NCBI GenBank assembly: GCA_017650345.1
Contig: JAGCFB010000010.1
Location: 1-37,331 of the forward strand
Direction: 5' to 3'
DNA: 37,331 nucleotides
From: Kiritimatiellia bacterium
GTDB lineage: Bacteria; Verrucomicrobiota; Kiritimatiellia; RFP12; UBA1067
Position 1 is the stretch's first letter. Every line of letters starts with the position of its first letter. Below, piece after piece: positions 1 through 5,775 of the stretch. Below the pieces are notes generated by a model that was given only the letters and a program-made list of their open reading frames with translations, had not been told where the DNA came from and searched no databases. The translations under genes were made by a program, and so were the position numbers.

Positions 1-60
1 CGCCATCGGCCTGCTGGATGCCACAACTCTTCACTATTCACTATAACCTATTCACTATGC
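1..60. repeat. 60-bp direct repeat, left copy
   Basis: By eye this matches 420-479 at 55 of 60 positions, and the match ends abruptly after position 60. The left edge of the window may truncate it. On the minus strand the AT-rich half reads TAGTGAATAGGTTATAGTGA, which closes all three reading frames within a short distance. The other half is GC-rich. Confidence 0.85.
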
Positions 61-157
61 TTGAGTTGCTGGCGGGAAGCCGGTTGCGGCGCGGGGGAGG
101 ACATGTGGCGCTCTATTGACTTGCGGCGTAGAGCGAGACCGATCGCAAGGCTAAGCG

Positions 158-316
158 CGGCTCGCTTCGCGCCCGACAGCCGCGCGGAGGCTTTGAGAAC
201 GAGGCGAGTTGCGCAGGACTGCGCCCCGAAGACAATCTGGAGATTGTCGAGCGGGCGCACGGACGCGCAAATCGCCCGTTTCTCGGAGCCGAGTACGGTT
301 GGCGCGAAGCGAGCCG
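158..316 (+). other. Long imperfect hairpin, possible structured RNA
   Basis: Positions 158-173 pair without mismatch with 301-316 (16 bp). Inside lies a bubble (174-188 against 291-300), then a long apical stem: 189-201 with 277-290, 203-214 with 265-276, 221-226 with 253-258 and 231-238 with 241-248. It is interrupted by a 6x6 and a 4x4 internal loop. Two adjacent pairs (193-194 with 285-286) are U.G only if the plus strand is transcribed, which favours a plus-strand RNA. The layout of closing stem, central bubble and apical stem resembles 6S RNA. No clear promoter lies directly upstream on either strand, so transcription is unproven. A non-coding mobile repeat or a DNA-level palindrome is the alternative. 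Confidence 0.45.
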
Positions 317-321
317 TCACG

Positions 322-350
322 TTGACAAGGCAAGGTAGGATCGTGATACT
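322..350 (+). promoter_or_regulatory. Possible plus-strand promoter
   Basis: A consensus -35 box, TTGACA (322-327), is followed after 17 bp by GATACT (345-350), a 4-of-6 match to the -10 consensus. It lies just right of the long hairpin and would drive transcription towards the flippase gene, antisense to it. No gene fits downstream on that strand, so this may be chance or an antisense promoter. Confidence 0.22.
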
Positions 351-419
351 TCAAAACGATGCATCAACCGGCCGGATTTGTGGTAGCGCCGCAGGCGCCT
401 GCGCGGCGGGGTGCTGAAG

Positions 420-479
420 CGCCATCGGCCTGCAGGATGCCGCAACTATTCACTATTCACTGTAACCTATTCACTACGC
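420..479. repeat. 60-bp direct repeat, right copy
   Basis: This is the second copy of the repeat at 1-60, with five mismatches. It overlaps the 3' end of the flippase gene: the gene's stop codon (469-467, TAG on the minus strand) lies inside the repeat. On the minus strand the three frames close at 476-474 (TAG), 469-467 (TAG) and 459-457 (TGA). Confidence 0.88.
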
Positions 480-1807
480 CCGCCGGCGAGCGCGGCGTAG
501 ATCGCGGCGACGGTGCAGACCGTCGCGGTGTAGATGCCGAAGACGGACATCTTCCAGCCGATGACGCCGAAGCGCAGCATCACGGCGAGCGCCGCGACGA
601 GCGAGACGAGGTACGTGACCTGCCCCGCCATGACGGCGGACGGACGCTTCCTGACCGCCGCGATGCCCTCGATGCGCGCGCGGACCGCCTGCACCATCGG
701 CCAGAGGCAGTAGCTCGCGATCGCCGCGCGCGCGTAGCCGAGATGCTCCGGCTTCACGTTCTGGTAGTCGCCGAAATAGCGGTCCGCCACCGCCGGCATC
801 GAGAAGACCAGCAGCATCACGCCAAGGACCGCGCCCGCGCCGAGCGCGTACCAGAGCATGCGCCGGTCGCCGTCGTACTCCGGCGGGAAGGCGATGGAGA
901 CGGACTGCAGGCGCAGCGCCGCGAAGCCGACCGGGTTCGCGACGCCGATCGTCACGTAGTGGATCGCAAGCATGACCTGCGGATCGACGGCGGAGCGTCC
1001 GACGAACCCCGCTATCGCGAGCGGCGATATGGCGAGGACGAACGAGCCGAGGGAAAGCGGCAGCATGAAGCGGAACTGCCCCATCACCAGGAGCCACCGC
1101 CTCTTCGCCGCCATGAGGTCGTCGAGTCCGCTCCGCCACGGAAGCTCCCCCTTCGCCTCCGACAGCGCCGTCACGAACGGCCTCGCGTACCACCATGTTA
1201 TCGCCCATTCGACGAGCACGCCCGCGGACATCGCGGCGAGGCCCCACCACGGACCCACCAGCCACATGCGCGGGAAGGATAGCGAGCACGCCAGCGTCAG
1301 CACGATCCTGACGAGCGTCGCGTTGTTCGCCTTCGCGCTCTCGAGGTTGTTGAAGAGGACGACGAGCGGGACGTTGCGGACGAAGAACCCGCCGTTCATC
1401 ACGACGCCGCCGACCAGCGTCCAGCGCGCTATCTCCGCAAGGTCCGGCCGCAGGTTCAGCGCGCCGCGGAACAGCCACTTGTCGAACGGATGGATCGCCG
1501 GCACGCACTGCAGCGCCAGCAGCGCGATCATCATGTACAGGTTGAGCCGGCGGAACGCGCGGTATCCGCTCCAGTCCCGCGCATGGACCATTCCCGTCGT
1601 GATGAGTCCGCCCCCGAGCAGCCCTATCATGAACATCACGGCCTGCCCCTGCGCGAAGCCGGTCAGCGCGTCCACGCCGAGCGGACCGTGCGTGACGATG
1701 CTGCCGACGAGCGGATAGGAGATGGACTGCGAGAACGCCTGCAGCAGAAGCGGCACGTAGAAGCGCGTAACGCGCCCGACACCGAAGCTCGCGCCGCCGC
1801 CTTCCAT
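467..1807 (-). CDS. Multi-pass membrane protein, possible MOP/MATE-type flippase
   Basis: A 446-residue protein with about twelve hydrophobic segments spread along its length and short charged loops, so it is an inner-membrane protein. The overall pattern, with an N-terminal region rich in small and aromatic residues (PLLLQAFSQSISYPLVGSIV), resembles the MOP superfamily of flippases and MATE exporters. I cannot name a subfamily or substrate. It is the last gene of the rpe operon. Its ATG overlaps the stop of the preceding gene as TGATG, which indicates translational coupling. A polyprenol-phosphate sugar transferase two genes upstream makes transport of a lipid-linked sugar or envelope glycan a reasonable guess. 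The stop codon is supplied by a dispersed repeat, so the C-terminus may have been altered by repeat insertion. The frame stays open upstream of this ATG, but that part overlaps two better-supported genes. Confidence 0.62.
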   Translation of the reverse strand: MEGGGASFGVGRVTRFYVPLLLQAFSQSISYPLVGSIVTHGPLGVDALTGFAQGQAVMFMIGLLGGGLITTGMVHARDWSGYRAFRRLNLYMMIALLALQCVPAIHPFDKWLFRGALNLRPDLAEIARWTLVGGVVMNGGFFVRNVPLVVLFNNLESAKANNATLVRIVLTLACSLSFPRMWLVGPWWGLAAMSAGVLVEWAITWWYARPFVTALSEAKGELPWRSGLDDLMAAKRRWLLVMGQFRFMLPLSLGSFVLAISPLAIAGFVGRSAVDPQVMLAIHYVTIGVANPVGFAALRLQSVSIAFPPEYDGDRRMLWYALGAGAVLGVMLLVFSMPAVADRYFGDYQNVKPEHLGYARAAIASYCLWPMVQAVRARIEGIAAVRKRPSAVMAGQVTYLVSLVAALAVMLRFGVIGWKMSVFGIYTATVCTVAAIYAALAGGRSE

Positions 1808-2163
1808 CACTCGTACGGACCCAAAAACGTCTCGCGGAAGTCGTATCCGCCGGAGAACGCCTCGGGCGTGTCCCCTTCGTCCCTCCTGATCCGGCGGGAC
1901 TCCACCAGGTTGAACATCATCTCGCCTATGTCCTCGCACTTCGTGACGCCCCACTCGCGCAGGACCGTCCAGGACATCGGACCGTACAGGTCCAGCGTGC
2001 GCTCCTTGAACTCGTCGAGGATGTCCTCGCCGGACATGTGGCGGTCGCCCTGTCCGAGGTAGTGGATCACGTCCATGAGCAGCGCGTACGCGCGCGCGTC
2101 GTACCGGGAATCCCTCGACACGATGTCCCCGAATCCGTCGCTCTCGAAGTCTATCTGGTCCAT
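1807..2163 (-). CDS. Minf_1886 family protein
   Basis: A 118-residue soluble protein of unknown function. It matches the pattern I know for the Minf_1886 family (TIGR04138), found in Verrucomicrobia and Planctomycetes: an AYALLMDVIHYL helix near residues 25-37, an HMSGEDILDEFKERTLDLYG segment, then WTVLREWGV, EDIGEMMFNLVE and a C-terminal aromatic YDFRETF stretch. No catalytic motif is visible. It starts 12 bp after the glycosyltransferase stop and has an AGGGG ribosome-binding site 6 nt before the ATG. Its stop overlaps the membrane-protein start (TGATG). The family is a useful lineage marker. Position between a sugar transferase and a possible flippase hints at an envelope-related role, but that is inference. 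Confidence 0.82.
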   Translation of the reverse strand: MDQIDFESDGFGDIVSRDSRYDARAYALLMDVIHYLGQGDRHMSGEDILDEFKERTLDLYGPMSWTVLREWGVTKCEDIGEMMFNLVESRRIRRDEGDTPEAFSGGYDFRETFLGPYE

Positions 2164-2175
2164 GCCGTCCCCTTG

Positions 2176-2877
2176 TCATTTCCCGCGCGACTGCCTGCGG
2201 AGCCTGAGCGCTATCCTTACGGACTCCACGGCGATGCCCGGCGTGATCTTCGAGTAGCCGCGCGCGCGGTCCGTGAACACGATCGGTATCTCGCGGATCG
2301 AAAGCCCCGCCCTCCACGTGCGGTGGTTCATCTCCAGCTGGAAGGAGTATCCGGCGGACTCCGCGGACTCGAAGCCGATCCTGCGGAGCGTCTCCGCCTT
2401 CCAGCACTTGAAGCCGCCCGTCGGATCGCGCAGCGGCATCCCGGTGACGGTGCGGATGAAGAGTCCGCCCGCGCGCGAGACGAGCCTGCGTTTGAACGGC
2501 CAGCCCGGCGTCCCGCCGCCCTTCACGTAGCGCGAGCCGATCACGAGGTCCGCATCCTCCGCCACGAGCCTCGGAAGGTCCTTCGGATCGTGCGAGAAGT
2601 CGCAGTCCATCTGCACCACCTTGTCCGCGCCCATCTCCAGCGCCTTGGCGAAGCCCGCGACGTAGGCGCGTCCGAGCCCCTCCTTGCCCTTGCGGTGCAG
2701 GCAGGCGATGCGCGCGTCCTTCGCGGCGAGCGCGTCGATGGCGTCGCCCGTCCCGTCCGGAGAGTTGTCGTCCACGAAGAGGAGCGTCGCCTCCGGCAGC
2801 GCGGCGAGGACCGCCTCGGCCATCGGCGCGACGTTCTCGCGCTCGTCGTACGTCGGGATCACGACGACCGTCTTCAT
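2176..2877 (-). CDS. Polyprenol-phosphate mannose synthase-like glycosyltransferase (GT2)
   Basis: A 233-residue family 2 glycosyltransferase of the dolichol/polyprenol-phosphate mannose synthase type. Visible motifs are VVVIPTYDERENV at the N-terminus, LLFVDDNSPDGTGD (nucleotide-sugar site), VVQMDCDFSHDP (metal-binding acidic motif) and DPTGGFKCW followed by an aromatic SAGYSFQLEM segment. There is no long C-terminal membrane domain, so it is the short soluble or peripheral form. It is expected to move a sugar from a nucleotide donor to a polyprenyl phosphate at the cytoplasmic membrane face; the sugar cannot be read from sequence. I chose the ATG at 2877, which overlaps the CoaC stop as TGATG. 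A GTG one codon upstream (2880) is possible. Confidence 0.88.
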   Translation of the reverse strand: MKTVVVIPTYDERENVAPMAEAVLAALPEATLLFVDDNSPDGTGDAIDALAAKDARIACLHRKGKEGLGRAYVAGFAKALEMGADKVVQMDCDFSHDPKDLPRLVAEDADLVIGSRYVKGGGTPGWPFKRRLVSRAGGLFIRTVTGMPLRDPTGGFKCWKAETLRRIGFESAESAGYSFQLEMNHRTWRAGLSIREIPIVFTDRARGYSKITPGIAVESVRIALRLRRQSRGK

Positions 2878-3398
2878 CACTTGAGTTCCTTGAATATCTC
2901 AGCGGGCTCCGCCATGCGCCCCGCGCCGGCCGTCCCGCACGCAAGCTCCCCTTCGCGCGGATGGATCACGAGGACGCCGCGCTTCACGAGCGTCGCGACG
3001 TTCTCCTGCGTAGCAGGGTTCGCCCACATTCCGCAGTTCATCGCCGGCGCGACCGCGATCTGCGCGCGCGTCGCGAGGAGCGTCGCGGCGAGCAGGTTGT
3101 CCGCGATCCCGTGCGCCATCTTGGCGATCGTGTTCGCCGTCGCCGGGGCGACGACGACGAGGTCCGCCATCTCGGCGAGCGAGACGTGCTCCGGACGCCA
3201 CTCGGCGGGCTCGGCGCACTGATCGACGAGGACGGGGTTCCGCGACAGCGTGCGGAAAGTGAGCGGCGAGACGAACTCGCAAGCGGCGGACGTCATGACG
3301 ACGTGCACCTCGTCGCCGTTCTTCACGAACAGCCTCACGAGCTCGGCGGCCTTGTACGCCGCTATCGATCCGGTTACTCCAACGACAATCTTCCTCAT
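2877..3398 (-). CDS. coaC: Phosphopantothenoylcysteine decarboxylase
   Basis: A 173-residue flavoprotein of the HFCD family that decarboxylates 4'-phosphopantothenoylcysteine to 4'-phosphopantetheine in coenzyme A synthesis. It has the FMN-site start IVVGVTGSIAAYKAAEL, a conserved His at residue 71 (HVSLAEMAD), the APATANTIAKMA segment, the substrate-clamp motif PAMNCGMW with Asn121, and the ACGTAGAGRM loop with Cys154. These correspond to the expected His, Asn and Cys catalytic positions. In many bacteria this domain is fused to the synthetase (CoaBC); here it ends after the decarboxylase domain and no CoaB is visible in the window. It lies 22 bp after rpe, with a GGAGG about 10 nt before the ATG. 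Confidence 0.92.
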   Translation of the reverse strand: MRKIVVGVTGSIAAYKAAELVRLFVKNGDEVHVVMTSAACEFVSPLTFRTLSRNPVLVDQCAEPAEWRPEHVSLAEMADLVVVAPATANTIAKMAHGIADNLLAATLLATRAQIAVAPAMNCGMWANPATQENVATLVKRGVLVIHPREGELACGTAGAGRMAEPAEIFKELK

Positions 3399-3420
3399 TT
3401 CGCCATCGCCTCCGGTCGTC

Positions 3421-4083
3421 TCATTTCGCGTCCGCGCCGGCGATGCGCCCGCGCAGGTCGGCGACGGCGGACTTCATGTCCGCCTGCTTGAAGAGGTAGC
3501 TTCCGGCGACGAACTGGTTCGCGCCCGCCTTCGCGGAGAGCGGAATCGTCTCGGCGTTGCCGCCGCCGTCTATCATTATGTCGAGGCCGGGACGCCTCTC
3601 GCGAAGCCACGTGACCTTCGGGAGGCAGTCGGCGATGAACTTCTGTCCGCCGTATCCGGGATGGACCGTCATGACGAGCACCTCGTCCGCCTCGTCGAGG
3701 TACGGATATAGCCGCTCGACGGGCGTCTCCGGGTTGAGGACGATCGCGGGCTTCGCGCCGAGCGCGCGGATGCGGCGCAGCTCGGTGTGGAGGTCGCAGT
3801 CCGCCTCGACGTGGATCTGTATCGTCTGCGCGCCTGCGGAGGCGAACTTCTCCAGGTAGAGGTCGGGGCGGGACATCATGAGGTGGACGTTCCGGTAGAA
3901 GTCCGGCGCGACGCGGCGCGAGAGCGCGACCACGTCCGGTCCGAAGGACAGGTTCGGCACGAAGTGCGGATCCATTATGTCCAGGTGCAGGGCGTCCGCG
4001 CCGGACGCCTCGGCGCGCAGGATCTCGTCCGCGAGCCGTCCGAAGTCGGCCGCGAGCAGCGACGGAAGTATCTCGATCTTCAT
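3421..4083 (-). CDS. rpe: Ribulose-phosphate 3-epimerase
   Basis: A 220-residue TIM-barrel enzyme that interconverts ribulose 5-phosphate and xylulose 5-phosphate in the pentose phosphate pathway. Family signatures are all present: ILPSLLAADF at the N-terminus, the metal-binding strand LHLDIMDPHFVPN, FYRNVHLMM, the HPGYGGQKF loop and IMIDGGGN near the C-terminus. Length is normal for the family. It heads an operon of five genes running to position 467. Upstream there is no Shine-Dalgarno sequence; instead an extended -10 box ends 6 nt before the ATG, so the transcript is probably leaderless. Confidence 0.96.
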   Translation of the reverse strand: MKIEILPSLLAADFGRLADEILRAEASGADALHLDIMDPHFVPNLSFGPDVVALSRRVAPDFYRNVHLMMSRPDLYLEKFASAGAQTIQIHVEADCDLHTELRRIRALGAKPAIVLNPETPVERLYPYLDEADEVLVMTVHPGYGGQKFIADCLPKVTWLRERRPGLDIMIDGGGNAETIPLSAKAGANQFVAGSYLFKQADMKSAVADLRGRIAGADAK

Positions 4084-4089
4084 GCCTAT

Positions 4090-4098
4090 ATTATATCA
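4090..4098 (-). promoter_or_regulatory. Extended -10 promoter of rpe (leaderless)
   Basis: Minus strand reads TGATATAAT, then ATAGGC, then the rpe ATG. The 6-nt gap puts the expected transcription start at or next to the A of the start codon. I see no clear -35 box. The region just upstream is the short dispersed repeat at 4101-4123. Confidence 0.75.
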
Positions 4099-4100
4099 AA

Positions 4101-4123
4101 ATTCACCATAACCTATTCACTAT
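4101..4123. repeat. Dispersed repeat, short third copy
   Basis: These 23 bp match 36-58 at 22 positions and also resemble 455-477. Only the AT-rich half of the 60-bp repeat is present. It lies between the metallophosphoesterase and rpe, supplies the stop codon of the former (4122-4120) and abuts the rpe promoter. Confidence 0.7.
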
Positions 4124-4890
4124 CCACGCTTGGCGAGGAGGTCGCGCAGCCACAGGGGCAGGCGGACGCCGGCGGACTCCATGTCGGCGACGTAGGACTT
4201 GAAGTCGAACGGCAGCCTGCGCACGCAGATGCGCCTCGTCTCGTCGTCGTACGTCGCGTAGCTCGCGCACAGGTCGTTGCGCGGATAGCCGACGCTGCCC
4301 ACGTTGACGACTGCCCTGCCGTCCTCCGGCAGGACGAACTCGAAGGACTCCGGCTCAAGCGGCGGGTCGCCGAACTCTGACGCGAACAGGCGGCGGAGCG
4401 CGCCCTTGCCGGACATCTGCCAGACGGCCGCGTGGTGGGTGTGTCCGCAGAACAGGACGCGCGCGTCGCACGCCCTGAGGCACGCCAGCGCCTCTGGGTC
4501 GTCGAAAACGTAGCGCCAGTCGCCAGGGCACGTGAAGTCGCCGTGCACGAACGCGCAGTCCCCTTCGCTCTTCGTCAGCTTGCGCGACCTGAGCCACATC
4601 TTCCCCGTCTTGGGCAGGAGCTCGCGCTGCGCGACGTCGAGAGCGTAGTTCTTGTTGACCAGCGTCTCGAGGACGGGCTCCAGTCCAAGGCAGGCCGAAT
4701 CGTGGTTGCCCATGAGGACCAGGTTGAAGGACTTGCGGACGAGGCGCAGCGCGCCCGGCGCGTCGTATCCGTAGCCAGTAGTGTCGCCGAGCATGACGAA
4801 GCGTCCGCAGTCCTGTGCCCTGGCGTCCGCCAGGGCCACCTCCAGCGCGCGCGGGTTTGCGTGGACGTCGCTCATGACGGCGTAGCGCAT
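4120..4890 (-). CDS. Metallophosphoesterase family protein
   Basis: A 256-residue calcineurin-like phosphoesterase. Its metal-ligand motifs appear in the standard order: SDVHANP (Asp8, His10), MLGDTTGYG, LMGNHDS, FVHGDF, LFCGHTHHA and VVNVGSVGYPRND. It resembles the small bacterial YfcE-like and predicted phosphodiesterase group; the substrate cannot be assigned. The ATG at 4890 overlaps the prepilin-peptidase stop as TGATG, so this start is well supported even though the frame remains open far upstream. It is the third gene of the dnaB operon. The stop codon lies within a dispersed repeat. No signal peptide is seen, so it should be cytoplasmic. Confidence 0.9.
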   Translation of the reverse strand: MRYAVMSDVHANPRALEVALADARAQDCGRFVMLGDTTGYGYDAPGALRLVRKSFNLVLMGNHDSACLGLEPVLETLVNKNYALDVAQRELLPKTGKMWLRSRKLTKSEGDCAFVHGDFTCPGDWRYVFDDPEALACLRACDARVLFCGHTHHAAVWQMSGKGALRRLFASEFGDPPLEPESFEFVLPEDGRAVVNVGSVGYPRNDLCASYATYDDETRRICVRRLPFDFKSYVADMESAGVRLPLWLRDLLAKRG

Positions 4891-5759
4891 CAGCGGACCC
4901 CCAGGAGAGAAAGGTACCAGGAGACCAGCTCCTCGCCGCAGAATATCCACAGGAGGCACGCCATGCAGATGTAGGGCCCGTACGGGATCGCCGTGAACCT
5001 GCCGAGCTTCGCCTTGGACATGGCGATCATCGCGAAGCCGACGACGGAGCCGAGGACGGACGACGCGATCAGCGTGAAGAGGACGGCGACGGGTCCGTAC
5101 AGCGCCCCCACCGCGCCCATGAGGAACACGTCGCCCATGCCCATCGCCTCGCGCTTGAAGACCATGGTGCCGAGCCAGCGGACGAACCAGAGGAGCCCGA
5201 ACCCGAGCGCGAGCCCGGCGACGGACCAGCCGAAGCCAAAGAAGTTCGCGAGCGTCCACTCGCCGCCCGACACGCACAGCCATATGGAGCATCCGAGCCA
5301 GAAGACGAGACCGAGGACCATTCCGCCGACGGTGGTGAAGTCCGGCAGGAGCTGGTGGTCGAAGTCGATGAACGAGCCGGCGATCATCAGGGCGATCCAT
5401 ATCCACGCGACGAGGAGCGTCCACACCATCGGAATCCAGACGAACGGATAGACGGGATTGTACTTCAGGAACGCCGCAAGGAAGAGCGCGCCGCCGAGCG
5501 TCTCGACGAGGATGTAGCGCGGCGAGATGGGCGCGCGGCAGCTGGCGCACTTCCCGGCGAGGGAGAGCCAGGAGATTATCGGGATGTTCTGCCACCAGCG
5601 GATGGATGCGCCGCATTTGGGGCAGTGGGACGGCGGGGAGACTATGGACTCGCCGCGCGGCGCGCGCCAGATGACCACGTTGAGGAACGAGGCGATGCAC
5701 GCCCCGAACCAGAACGAGAAGAACGCGAGAATGCAGGAAAGCTCCTTTTCGATAGTCAT
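4890..5759 (-). CDS. pilD: Prepilin peptidase (type IV leader peptidase)
   Basis: A 289-residue inner-membrane aspartic protease that cleaves type IV pilin and pseudopilin leaders, and often N-methylates the new end. The N-terminal domain starts with FGACIASFLNVVIWR and has two cysteine pairs, CPKC (46, 49) and CASC (71, 74), of the zinc-binding type found in bifunctional enzymes. The two catalytic aspartate regions are IDFDHQLLPD (131-140) and GMGD (207-210). The residues after GMGD (VFLMGA) differ from the usual K-containing form. About seven to eight membrane segments are visible. A ribosome-binding AGGAG lies just upstream. It sits 16 bp after dnaB. No pilin or secretion gene is in the window. 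Confidence 0.93.
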   Translation of the reverse strand: MTIEKELSCILAFFSFWFGACIASFLNVVIWRAPRGESIVSPPSHCPKCGASIRWWQNIPIISWLSLAGKCASCRAPISPRYILVETLGGALFLAAFLKYNPVYPFVWIPMVWTLLVAWIWIALMIAGSFIDFDHQLLPDFTTVGGMVLGLVFWLGCSIWLCVSGGEWTLANFFGFGWSVAGLALGFGLLWFVRWLGTMVFKREAMGMGDVFLMGAVGALYGPVAVLFTLIASSVLGSVVGFAMIAMSKAKLGRFTAIPYGPYICMACLLWIFCGEELVSWYLSLLGVR

Positions 5760-5775
5760 GTCCGCTCCTTTGCCG

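Larger units (their letters stand above)
1..466. other. Non-coding region with repeats and hairpins
   Basis: I see no convincing gene here. The open frames on either strand are short, differ in frame and have no recognisable protein signal. The stretch holds a 60-bp direct repeat at each end (the right copy runs into the gene to its right), a long imperfect hairpin at 158-316, and short palindromes at 358-365 (GATGCATC), 368-375 (CCGGCCGG) and 390-403 (CGCAGGCGCCTGCG). It lies downstream of the rpe-to-flippase operon on the minus strand. The density of inverted repeats suggests a structured RNA or a small non-coding repeat element, not a decayed gene. Confidence 0.6.

Noticed and set aside
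158-316. Integron attC site
   Set aside because: The hairpin ends lack the RYYYAAC and GTTRRRY core sites, and no integrase or cassette genes are present.
390-403. CGCAGGCGCCTGCG palindrome as a terminator of the rpe operon
   Set aside because: The palindrome is perfect but no T run follows it on the minus strand, so intrinsic termination is unsupported.
61-417. Small plus-strand gene in the left intergenic region
   Set aside because: No ribosome-binding site or leaderless promoter precedes it, composition is Arg/Ala-rich, and the region's symmetry is explained by the hairpin.
467-2944. An 825-codon open frame on the minus strand
   Set aside because: Only its last 446 codons make a protein-like membrane sequence. 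The upstream part is Arg/Gly/Asp-rich out-of-frame translation across two well-supported genes (GT2 and Minf_1886).
4120-5700. N-terminally extended metallophosphoesterase
   Set aside because: The extension is the shifted frame of the prepilin peptidase. The family start MRYAVMSDVHAN falls exactly at the coupled TGATG.
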